DNA from: Chrysochromulina parva
Lineage: Eukaryota; Haptophyta; Prymnesiales; Chrysochromulinaceae
DNA length: 15,813 nt
Direction of reading: 5' to 3'
Assembly: GCA_002887195.1 (NCBI GenBank)
Contig: PJAB01001272.1
Location: forward strand, 1 to 15,813
Shown: piece by piece, positions 1 to 7,087 of the stretch
Layout: every line of letters starts with the position of its first letter
How positions within the stretch are numbered: position 1 is the stretch's first letter
The notes under the pieces: model-generated
What the model was told of the DNA's origin: nothing
Databases searched by the model: none
The model's input: only the letters and a program-made list of their open reading frames with translations
Position numbers and translations under genes: made by a program

Positions 1-33
1 GGGGGGGGGGGCGGGGGGGGGGGGGGGGGGCGG
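1..33. repeat. poly-G tract at the window edge
   Basis: The first 33 bases are G except for C at 12 and 31. This is a homopolymer-like low-complexity tract. It could be genuine GC-rich low complexity or a sequencing/assembly edge artefact; the sequence alone cannot decide. Confidence 0.8.
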
Positions 34-795
34 TAACTGGAGAGTAAATCCGCGCCCTGAGGACGTATGACGAAACCCTATGGGGACGGTGTTGACGAAA
101 CTCCGACGAACCCACAGTGGGCGTCAGCCGTCAGGGCCACCCGCGACCCGCCAACCTTTCAGCGTCAGGGTCAGCGCCCGGGCAGAGCGACAGTGCGAGC
201 GTATCCCTGGCCCTCTCCAGTGTGCCTCAGGCGACTCTCAGTCCACTCAGTTTGCAATCAGGGTATGAGGAATGGGTGTGCAAATCCTTAGGATCGGATT
301 AATATCGTCAACTAGAACCGACCGCGGCGCGTTTTTGCAGGGAGAGCTTCGTGGTCGGCCGCTCCACGCTTCCCTTCGATCTTAAAACTATCTCCGCTCC
401 GCTCGCTCTCGCGTAGCTCAGTCTCGCGCGAGTCGCGTTTGATCTGAGGCGTCCGTCGACTGACGGTTCAAGGTGAACGCGTGAACCCCAGACGACCAAA
501 GCCAAGATTACGCCGGACTCGCCGCGTGTCGGCGTGACACACTTTCGGTGCGGACGCGCGCGAACCACACGCAAAAGAGACTTTCCGGTCACCAGACGCC
601 TTGGCGCCCGCATTCTCGGTCTCTCCGCGCGCCCCTCTTTCAATAGATCCTTCATTGAAACATCTGTGCACATGTCAAACGGGCACATGCACCCGCTGAG
701 CGCCATGTTGAGCGCAACGTGCGGTCGCGTCGTCGGCTGCCACCTCGACAATGTTCGCATGCATGCGCCCGTAACGGCGCAACTCAAGCGTCACG
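34..795. other. intergenic stretch, no supported gene
   Basis: About 760 bp lie downstream of the 3' end of the minus-strand membrane-protein gene that stops at 796. The open frames on either strand give Arg/Ser-rich translations with no recognisable domain, hydrophobic segment or family motif. I see no tRNA cloverleaf or other RNA gene. It probably holds the 3' UTR of the neighbouring gene plus spacer. Confidence 0.5.
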
Positions 796-2729
796 TCAAA
801 CCGCATCTGTAGTGGACGGCGGAGGAGCGTTGGGAACGACAACTGTCTTCGGGAGTGGCGACTCGGAGTCCTTTGTGCCTGCCATTTTGGACGACTTGAA
901 CCCGCAGAGATCTTCAAACTCCTCCTGGTCCTTCTTCATCTGCGCCTGGGCTTTGAGCACGTGCTTGAGAAAGCCGAGGCCACACCCCAAGCGCGTCGCC
1001 TTCCCGGTCCTCAGGTCCTCAGCGTAGTCGGCCTTGGCCTTGGCTAGGTACTCATCGAACGTGGGCGGGAAGCGCTTCGGGTTGGTCTTCATCACCGTTT
1101 TCTCGGCCGCACCTTGGAATTGTGCCCCGATGATGGGGACGACGATGGAGATGATGAAGGGAATATTGACCGCCGGAGCCCCGGGCATTCCCTGTGTGTC
1201 CCAATACTCCCAATAGTAGATGTGGGTGCCCAGCGAGACGTAGTGCGCCACGTAGCCGATGTTGAGGCACCAGGCCACGATCTTGCGCGTGTGCATTGGC
1301 AGGTGGAACCAGAGCGCTTCGGTCGGCCGGCCGTAGAAGTCGACGCCGACCTGATGAGGGACGCAATCGGCATGCACTCAGAGGTCATCAGAGACATAAG
1401 GAGGTGCCGACCTGATGAGGGACGCAATCAAGGACGCACTCAGAAGGCCATCGGTCCGACCTGGCCCTTGTTGCGGCTGGCCGTGTCGTACGCGTCGCAG
1501 AGGATGGCGAAGCGCCAAGGCACCGGCAAGAGGTTGATGTACGAGAAGACGAAGATGAAGACCTTGATGCAGATATTGAACCAGAGCTGGCCTTCGGTGC
1601 ACACCTTGTGCATGCCCTGGCCGAAGACGCGGTCGACCTTGTTGTGCGTCGCTGGAGCGTACTGCCCGTCCCGTTCTGTCCAGAACTTGCCCGGGTTCCG
1701 CTCCAGGTAGAGCTCGATGGAATGCGTCTTGTTCGCGCACTCTGGGTAGATGTCAGTGAGGGTGAAGATCTCGGCGCCGATGATGGCCGAGAGGAGGAAG
1801 ACGCCGATGGCGACGCCGAACCCTACGATGACGAGCGCGCTGATCCCCGCGAGCACCATGAACAGCGTGTTCTGCGCGATGAAGAACCCGAGCACCTTGT
1901 CACGCGCGCGCTCGAAGCAGTCCGCATCGAGGGGCGTGCCCATCTCGGCAACGAGCGCGTACGAGCCATTCGTGGGCGCGCCGAGGAAGGCGCGGCGCGC
2001 CGGCTGCTTCGCCTTGGCGAGCTGCGCCGCCGCGACCAGCGGGTTCAGACCCTTAACCCAATCGGCCCCTTCCTTTGAGGCCTCGTTGACCGCGTCGAGC
2101 GCCTTTTGGTACACTTCGGCGGACTTACCGCCCTTTCTCGACTGCTCGCCCACCGTGGCCACAGGCTCGCCGAAGTCGACGTGCCCCGAGCCGTCGGGGT
2201 TCGCCTCCTGCATCATCTTCTCGAGCTCGCCGGGCTGGAGATCCATCTTGAGCCTCCCGCAGATTGCCCGGGGCTCTTCAGTGTCTGCCTCCTCCATCAT
2301 CTTCTCGAGCTCGCCGGGCTGGAGATCCATCTTGAGCCTCCCGCAGATCGCCCGGGGCTCCTCGGTGTCTGCGGCGGCTGCCGCTGCGGCGGCTGCCGCT
2401 CTGGAGGTCTGTGCTCCTGCTCGCAGCCTGTCCTCCTGCTCTGCTTCCACGGCTGTGCTCAAGCTCGCAGCCTGAACAGGGCTAGTTGACAGAGCGGAAG
2501 GGCTAGTTGACGACGAGCCCCCCGCAGTGACGAACTGGGTTGAGTACGTCGGCGGGGTGTGGCCGTGGCGTGTAGGGGTCACCACCGTGGGTACGTCACC
2601 CTCGACGAACGAGCCCAGGAAACTCGATCGGTGACTAGCTGGTCTCCACGACCGCGTAACTTGCCTGCCGCCCATTCCATGCACCTCGCTCGGGCCAGCA
2701 CCATCGGTCGCGGGCGCGCCAGCGCGCAT
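796..2729 (-). CDS. multi-pass membrane protein with an EF-hand-like segment (2 exons)
   Basis: Exons 2729..1461 and 1350..796 join in phase 0 to give about 607 residues if the ATG at 2729 is the true start. Residues 1-120 are low-complexity and end in ten alanines, so the start is uncertain. Residues about 121-190 hold a 28-residue unit repeated in tandem (LKMDLQPGELEKMM in both copies). The second copy runs into an EF-hand loop at 177-188 (NPDGSGHVDFGE), which has Asp, Ser, Gly, Val, Asp and Glu at loop positions 3, 5, 6, 8, 9 and 12 but Asn at position 1. Hydrophobic segments follow at about 281-318 (long, perhaps a hairpin), 383-402, 446-470 and 483-500, suggesting four or five membrane spans. 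The C-terminal tail of about 100 residues is hydrophilic and rich in Lys and Glu. I cannot name the family. Calcium binding is inferred from the loop only and may be weak. Coding of the membrane part is well supported by continuous, non-repetitive hydrophobic sequence across the splice. Confidence 0.7.
1351..1460 (-). other. 110-bp intron with internal tandem duplication
   Basis: On the minus strand the donor is CAG|GTCGGA and the acceptor is CCCTCATCAG|GTCGGC. Removing 1351-1460 joins NKGQ to VGVDFYGRP in phase 0. Unspliced, the frame stops within seven codons of the donor, so splicing is required to reach the second exon. Two imperfect copies of about 38 bp, offset by about 59 bp, lie inside and at the end of the intron. 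Each contains CCCTCATCAGGTCGGC, so two acceptor-like sites exist; only the downstream one keeps the frame. CAGGTCGG occurs at both intron boundaries. Confidence 0.65.
2203..2370 (-). repeat. 84-bp tandem duplication (two copies) inside the membrane-protein gene
   Basis: Copies are at 2203-2286 and 2287-2370, period 84 bp (28 codons, in frame), differing at only a few bases. The unit encodes the segment containing LKMDLQPGELEKMM, which resembles the entering helix of an EF-hand. Only the copy nearest the C-terminus is followed by a calcium-loop-like sequence. Confidence 0.9.
2371..2400 (-). repeat. 15-bp x2 GCN repeat encoding poly-Ala
   Basis: Two exact copies of GCGGCGGCTGCCGCT on the plus strand. 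Read on the minus strand they give the ten-alanine run just before the EF-hand-like duplication. Confidence 0.85.
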
Positions 2730-3110
2730 TCGGGCTCCTAATCCCGAAAAGAAAAGATTCGCCGCGGCCGCGAGGACAAGAACGCGCCGTCTCGAACAAA
2801 TTTTTTCTCGCAGTGTGAGTATATGACGTCATATACGGCACGCGCATACGCAGTCCTTATCTGGTTAGTCGGTCACCCCGTCCGGTCCACCCGTTCATAG
2901 GACAATCGAATCGTTGCCGACGGACACGTACAATTCACCGGACTGCCTATTCCTCCCCGGCCTCCTGTGGAAGATATGAAGAAGGCGACTCGAAAGAACG
3001 TGAACCAGGAGTGCGCACACAGGGTCCAAGTGAAGTTAATGGTGGAAAGAAGGCACACATTGAACTTGGAGTGCACACCCTTTTCCGGGAGGAGGTCAAT
3101 GCCGAACCCA
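2730..3110. other. spacer with no confidently called gene
   Basis: This lies between the 5' end of the EF-hand membrane gene and the 3' part of the next minus-strand gene. A minus-strand frame over 2873-3256 begins with a hydrophobic stretch (FCALAVGLLIGLRS) and could be a terminal exon of the upstream membrane-protein candidate, but no splice path into it is convincing. Sequence around 2815-2840 (GTATATGACGTCATATAC) is a perfect palindrome containing TGACGTCA, which matches the CRE/bZIP consensus. It lies about 90 bp upstream of the 2729 ATG. Confidence 0.4.
2818..2835. promoter_or_regulatory. palindrome with TGACGTCA (CRE-like) upstream of the membrane-protein gene
   Basis: GTATATGACGTCATATAC reads the same on both strands over 18 bp and has the 8-bp CRE core TGACGTCA at its centre. 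It sits about 90 bp upstream of the ATG at 2729 on the minus strand, in a locally AT-richer stretch. A bZIP-type binding site is an inference from the core sequence. Confidence 0.4.
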
Positions 3111-4071
3111 TCACGCGACGTGCCGCGCGTCGCTCCGGCGCCAAGAGCTGGTCGCTGCAGAAGATGTGCGTAAATCACGCGGCTCCCGCGCCTGCTCCGA
3201 AGTCCGATGAGCAGGCCCACTGCCAAGGCGCAAAAGTCGGAGCGCATCATGTCCACATGTCAGATGCCCAGAACGACGAGCTCCATTAGGCGCGCCACCG
3301 GCAGCTTCCCTCGCTCGCGCGCAACTGTATGTACGCGTGTTCATAGCGGCGCCCTCCAAAAATTGCTGCCCACGCAACGATGCGAGCAGCATGCTGAGCA
3401 TCGCGACGCCCTCAACGAGCACCAGCGCCGCAAGGACATCTGAATCCGTAGGAAACAGGGGCAGTGCCAACCGAAAGGGCACGTGAGCCTCTCACAGGGC
3501 ATCTGAATCCGTAGGAAAACGGGGCAGTGCCAACCGACAGGGCATGTGAGCCTCCCACATGGCCTGCAGCTTCTCGCTCACCTGCCCATACGCGAGGGTC
3601 CCAAAGATGAGACGCACGTGAAGAGACGCACGTCGAGCTGCGAGCCACGGAGAACCGAGTGCAGCCGCTGCCCCAAACGTAGAAGCCGGTCGCCATCATC
3701 GCAAGGGAGGCGCAGAAGGCCAACGTGCCCCGAGAGCCATGGGCTGATACCAACGGCGATGCCACCGGCCAGATTGTTCAAGGTCGTGGGCACGGCAAAC
3801 TGCACCGCAATCGCCATATATCCATTCGCTCGTGCCGCAATCTTCTGCAGCGGCAAGGCTGGCTCACCCGCCCAGAGCGAGATGCCCTCTTGCCAGGTAG
3901 CCAAACAAAGGACGCCGCGATCCACAGACCAAACGAGTCGGCCGCTTGGCCAATCGCGAGGCCGCCCGCAGCGGCGACGAACGCACCGAAAGCATTGGCC
4001 GCGGCAATCAGCGCGTTGAACTTGAGAAGGCCGGTCGCCGCAGTCGTCCCCCGAGAGCGGCGACCGGACAT
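3111..4071 (-). CDS. candidate multi-exon (or decayed) membrane-protein gene, structure unresolved
   Basis: Hydrophobic, protein-like segments appear on the minus strand but in changing frames. From 4071 (ATG, MSGRRSRG) runs FNALIAAANAFGAFVAAAGG and FGLWIAASFVW. Near 3840-3740 another frame gives ANGYMAIAVQFAVPTTLNNL. Near 3740-3680 the first frame returns with GTLAFCASLAMMATGFYVWG. From about 3439 a third frame gives VLAALVLVEGVAMLSMLLAS. Candidate splices that restore the frame are 3845-3867 (GTGAGC...CTGCAG, 23 nt), 3744-3765 (GTGGCA...TATCAG, 22 nt) and 3440-3581 (CAG|GTGAGC to ATTCAG|AT, 142 nt). The 22-23 nt introns are suspiciously short, so ordinary frameshifts in a decaying gene or in the assembly are an equal explanation. 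Four predicted membrane spans and no recognised family. The C-terminal end after about 3370 is not convincing. Confidence 0.4.
3437..3562 (-). repeat. 63-bp tandem duplication, two copies
   Basis: Copies at 3437-3499 and 3500-3562 differ at about six positions. On the minus strand each copy ends with a pyrimidine-rich stretch and TACGGATTCAG, an acceptor-like site. In the frame of the downstream hydrophobic segment the upstream copy ends in TGA, whereas the downstream copy reads through. The duplication therefore either sits within an intron or introduces a stop. Confidence 0.9.
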
Positions 4072-4188
4072 AGACCGGACATAACGGCCACGACCACGCC
4101 ATGGCGTGCAATGGGCGTGGCCATGGGAGGGACTCCCACAGACCTGTGGCCTCCCTCATTGCATACTGATTGCCTCCCTCATTGCAGG

Positions 4189-4208
4189 CTGATGAGCTCC
4201 CTCATCAG
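4189..4208. repeat. perfect inverted repeat, 8-bp arms, 4-base loop
   Basis: CTGATGAG-CTCC-CTCATCAG forms a perfect 8-bp stem. It lies 166 bp beyond the TPR stop codon (minus strand), so it could fold in that gene's 3' UTR. CTGATGAG is also the start of the repeated word inside the intron at 1351-1460. Confidence 0.6.
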
Positions 4209-4316
4209 GGACTCCCACAGACACCACACGCGGCACCGTCGTTTGGGGTTGTCTTTGGCGTTGGCTGGCGGCCTATGGCGGCCAGCCGCGTCTGGCGCGC
4301 GCGAGATCCGACGGGC

Positions 4317-4347
4317 AATGCATGCGAGGCCGAATGCATGCGAGGCC
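4317..4347. repeat. 16-bp tandem repeat, two copies
   Basis: AATGCATGCGAGGCC occurs at 4317-4331 and 4333-4347 with G between them, period 16. It lies just downstream of the TPR gene stop on the minus strand. Confidence 0.85.
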
Positions 4348-4373
4348 ATGAAGACTGCGCGGTACCGCTCCGA

Positions 4374-5987
4374 TCACGACATACCGGCAATGGTGTCGAC
4401 CATCCCCATCGGCCGACCGGCCGGGTTCTCGTCGGGTCCGGGTCCCTTCCCCCAGCCTTGCAAGACGAGAGATGTGCGATCGCCTTTGAGCTGCTCCCCA
4501 GCGATTTGCCCTTTGAGCAGCGGGGTTGCATCCGCGCCGGACCCTTTGCTCGGGTCGATGAGGTGCGCCGGCTGCAGCTTCGCCAAGGGCAAGCTCTCTG
4601 TGAGGTACCTCTCATACTTATCGGGCGGGAAGGTGCTCGAGAGGACGACGCGGAAGGTGCTCGGCACGGTAAAGGTCTTGCTCGCATCCATGTCGGACTC
4701 ACGCACCACACGCTTCCACACCGGAGAGGAACTCGCGTCCTGGCTGGTCGGATGCGTGCTCGGATCGAAGACCTCGAGAGGAAAATAGTCGGGATGGCAG
4801 TACGCATTCGCAAAGTCGGCTGCAGTGTTCGTGAGACGGATCAGCAGCGTGTGGCCCCATCGCAGCGCGTGCACCAGCTGCACACGCAAAGTCTCACGCA
4901 CGAGATCCATGTTCACATTGGCCACGCGTGCCTCGAGTATCAGGCGCTTCGCCTCGATGACTGTCGACGGCTGATAAAAGTAGTACTTGTCCACTACTTG
5001 CTCGCGTGTTCGATCGAGGAGCAGCGGCGTCTTGCGGCTCGCCAGGGCGCGTTCGATGCATCCCTCCAAATCCGTGATTGCCACCTGCCAGCACTGGCCC
5101 TCGTATACTGTATCTTGTGAACTACGGTCAGTGCCGCCCGCAGCCGCCTCCGAGCTGGCTTGTTTACGCTTCGCCGCCGCCGCCTCGTCCGCCGCCTCCT
5201 TAGCGGCCTGCAAGCCCATCTCCGGGTCGGCCGAGATCATCGCGTAGCGTGCCACCACCGCGCACGGCACGAGCGACGCATCCTTATCTGTCACCTGCTC
5301 GTCCGTCGGCCCCACTTTTATGCAACGGTCGAGGTCACGCAGTGCTTGCAGCCGATGGCCGAGCTTGGCCAGACAGAGCGCGCGCGAGTAGTAGGCGTTG
5401 GCGAGTTGCGGGCCCGCCACGATCTGAGTGAGATTCAGGTATTGCGTGTAGTCGGCAAGCGCCCACCGCCATTCCGCCGTGCGAGCGTAGATCAGTGCCC
5501 GCGTGTAATAGAACTTTTCATTCGCCGGGTCGAGCAGAAGTGCGCTGTCGATCGACTGCTTCGCCTCGCGCAGCTCGCCACGCCCGATGCTGCCCCACGT
5601 GGCGGCGAAGAGGGACTCGGAGTCCGTGCTTTTACGCACCTCTGCGCCAAGGAAGCCGTCGCCGCGAGTCACATGCTGCAACGAGAGCGCGGCCGTGACC
5701 ACTTCCTTATCGTACTGGCCCAGCACGCCAGCCGCGTGCTCTCCCGCCATGGGCATGGTTGGTGGGTTTCGCCTATTGCTGGCGAGAAAGCTCGACGCGG
5801 CGCCAGTTGTTGCTGCAGGCTTATCAAGTGCCTCAAGACCTGCCGCCTTGAGGAGCACCTCACGCGGGACTCTGCCGTCCACCGCGGCGGCGTCAAAGGC
5901 GGCTTCGTCAAACCTGTCGCCAGCCGCGGTCTTGGCCTGATGCTTGTCAACAAGCTCCGGGAGCGAGGTCGAGGCACCGGCACCCAT
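4374..5987 (-). CDS. TPR-repeat protein with predicted N-myristoylation signal
   Basis: A single open frame of 537 residues from the ATG at 5987. An in-frame ATG lies 60 bases upstream at 6047, but I prefer 5987 because it gives MGAGAS, a fit to the MGxxxS N-myristoylation consensus. Residues about 15-50 read VDKHQAKTAAGDRFDEAAFD, an acidic helical segment. Residues about 125-225 contain TPR-like helical pairs (GRGELREAKQSIDSALLLDP; YTRALIYARTAEWRWALADY; NAYYSRALCLAKLGHRLQAL). An Ala/Lys-rich helix at about 258-285 precedes a C-terminal domain at about 370-480 (GHTLLIRLTNTAADFANAYC; FPLEVF; FRVVLSSTFPPDKYERYL) that I do not recognise. TPRs usually mediate protein-protein contacts; the C-terminal domain may be the functional part. 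A membrane-anchored scaffold is plausible, by inference. The gene is divergent from the plastid-protein gene at 6238. Confidence 0.8.
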   Translation of the reverse strand: MGAGASTSLPELVDKHQAKTAAGDRFDEAAFDAAAVDGRVPREVLLKAAGLEALDKPAATTGAASSFLASNRRNPPTMPMAGEHAAGVLGQYDKEVVTAALSLQHVTRGDGFLGAEVRKSTDSESLFAATWGSIGRGELREAKQSIDSALLLDPANEKFYYTRALIYARTAEWRWALADYTQYLNLTQIVAGPQLANAYYSRALCLAKLGHRLQALRDLDRCIKVGPTDEQVTDKDASLVPCAVVARYAMISADPEMGLQAAKEAADEAAAAKRKQASSEAAAGGTDRSSQDTVYEGQCWQVAITDLEGCIERALASRKTPLLLDRTREQVVDKYYFYQPSTVIEAKRLILEARVANVNMDLVRETLRVQLVHALRWGHTLLIRLTNTAADFANAYCHPDYFPLEVFDPSTHPTSQDASSSPVWKRVVRESDMDASKTFTVPSTFRVVLSSTFPPDKYERYLTESLPLAKLQPAHLIDPSKGSGADATPLLKGQIAGEQLKGDRTSLVLQGWGKGPGPDENPAGRPMGMVDTIAGMS

Positions 5988-6237
5988 GCTCGCCGGCAAG
6001 CTCCGGAGGGCAAAATCAAAGGCTCCGACAATCGCTCCGACTCCCACGCCGAGGGGGCCCGCGGATCGGCGACCGCTCGTGCCTCACGAGTTCTCTTGAA
6101 AGACGAGGGATCCGAATTCCGTTTCGAGCGTGCCCCGACAACTTCAAGTAAAGTTACGCGGAACCCTTGGCACCTCACTAGATCATAGGAACATACATGT
6201 ATCTAAATCGGGTAATCTCAAGCGTCTTCTGACTGCG
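5988..6237. promoter_or_regulatory. divergent intergenic region between the TPR and plastid-protein genes
   Basis: The 250 bp between the two opposed ATGs must hold both 5' UTRs and promoters. If the alternative TPR start at 6047 is used it shrinks to 190 bp. I see no clear TATA box; the AT-richest part is about 6180-6215 near the plus-strand gene. Confidence 0.4.
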
Positions 6238-6726
6238 ATGCACTCAACCGCGCTCCTCCTGCTGGTCTCGTGCTCTGGCTTTGCAATCGACTCAAGGGTA
6301 TTGCGCCCGTGCAGCTCCATCATTACCGTGGTGTCATCCAAGGCAGCAGATCTCACCACAGGCCCACTCGTCGCGCCCCGCGCCTTGGGCACCACGATGA
6401 TGGCCGCCAAGTACCTTACCGTCGAGTCGCTTGAGATCGCCATTCGCGAGCACATCGCGACCACATACCCTGAGGGTAGCCTCGACGATGAGTCCCTGCC
6501 CTCTCCGCTCAACTATAAAGAGCTGAGCTTCCACGGCCGTGACGACCTCGTCGAAGGCTGTATGGCGTTCGGTGGTTACCTTCAGCTTTCACAAGCGTTG
6601 GGCCTGCCTGTCCGAATAGGCGTCGTGCGTGCAGAGAGTGACGAACCTCTTGGGCGCAAGGGCGTGGTCGTGGAGCAAGGCACGAAGGTATTCAACCTCT
6701 TCAACATGTTTGGACGCAGTGGATGA
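6238..6726 (+). CDS. small, probably plastid-targeted protein of unknown function
   Basis: The product has 162 residues from the ATG at 6238. The frame stays open upstream, but the upstream part is basic and non-repetitive, while the 6238 start places a hydrophobic signal sequence right at the N-terminus (MHSTALLLLVSCSGFAIDSR). A Ser/Cys-Ser-Gly|Phe junction resembles the ASAF motif of bipartite plastid leaders in red-lineage secondary plastids. Residues about 20-55 (Arg, Ser, Thr, Val, few acidic) would be the transit peptide. The mature part from about 55 is soluble with helix-forming sequence (YLTVESLEIAIREHIATTYP; LVEGCMAFGGYLQLSQALGL) and ends VFNLFNMFGRSG. I do not recognise the family. 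Plastid import is inference from the leader; a simple secreted protein is the main alternative. Confidence 0.65.
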   Translation: MHSTALLLLVSCSGFAIDSRVLRPCSSIITVVSSKAADLTTGPLVAPRALGTTMMAAKYLTVESLEIAIREHIATTYPEGSLDDESLPSPLNYKELSFHGRDDLVEGCMAFGGYLQLSQALGLPVRIGVVRAESDEPLGRKGVVVEQGTKVFNLFNMFGRSG

Positions 6727-7087
6727 ATACCTTCAAGGATGAATACCGGAAGCACCTGATAATGATTTAGAGAATCGCGACGCTGTGCTGTTATGATGTG
6801 TGTGAGAAGTGCAGAGCCTGCATTTCGGGATTCACATAAATCAACTGAAGCCTGCCAAAAACATATTCGCCGACCCGGTATCTCCAGACTGATCTCCGCG
6901 CTTGCAGCCGCGCGCCCGACAGGGCCGCCCGCGCGCGCTCTCTGCTTTTAATTACCGCGAAACGCGTGTCTCTTTCGCGCCAGTTCGCACCCTCACCCAT
7001 ACGCAGGGCGAAGAGAGATGCGCGTGCGTATCTCTCCGATGGGTGATGCCATCTCGGCTCTCCGGAGCTGCCTGCTGTGCGATTTGG
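6727..7087. other. convergent 3' spacer, no gene seen
   Basis: About 360 bp between the stop codons of the plus-strand plastid protein and minus-strand Tim9. It starts with a small duplication (GATGAATACC at 6723-6732 and again at 6739-6748) and becomes GC-rich after 6890. No coding signal or RNA structure was recognised. Confidence 0.5.

Larger units (their letters stand above)
4072..4373. other. repeat-rich spacer
   Basis: No gene is supported between the membrane-protein candidate and the 3' end of the TPR gene. It contains several short direct repeats: AGGGACTCCCACAGA at 4128-4142 and 4207-4221, CTCCCTCATTGCA at 4151-4163 and 4174-4186, and the 16-bp tandem at 4317-4347. It also holds a hairpin at 4189-4208. 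Confidence 0.6.

Noticed and set aside
1..33. Telomere-like terminal G-rich tract
   Set aside because: Almost pure G without a TTAGGG- or TTTAGGG-type unit, so not telomeric; more likely low complexity or an assembly edge.
412..500. tRNA-like D-arm word (GTAGCTCAGTC) followed by GGTTCAAGG
   Set aside because: The acceptor and T stems do not pair, and no 7-base anticodon loop closes with a 5-bp stem, so a cloverleaf cannot be formed.
3437..3562. CRISPR-like repeat pair
   Set aside because: Two directly abutting 63-bp copies with no spacers in an intron-containing eukaryotic context; a tandem duplication, not a CRISPR array.
3946..5120. Overlapping plus-strand open frames across the spacer and the TPR gene 3' half
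   Set aside because: They run through repeats and antisense to the TPR protein, with Arg/Pro/Ser-rich translations; typical of GC-rich non-coding frames.
5160..6188. Plus-strand open frame (342 codons) opposite the TPR gene
   Set aside because: Arg-rich antisense shadow of the TPR coding sequence with no motifs of its own.
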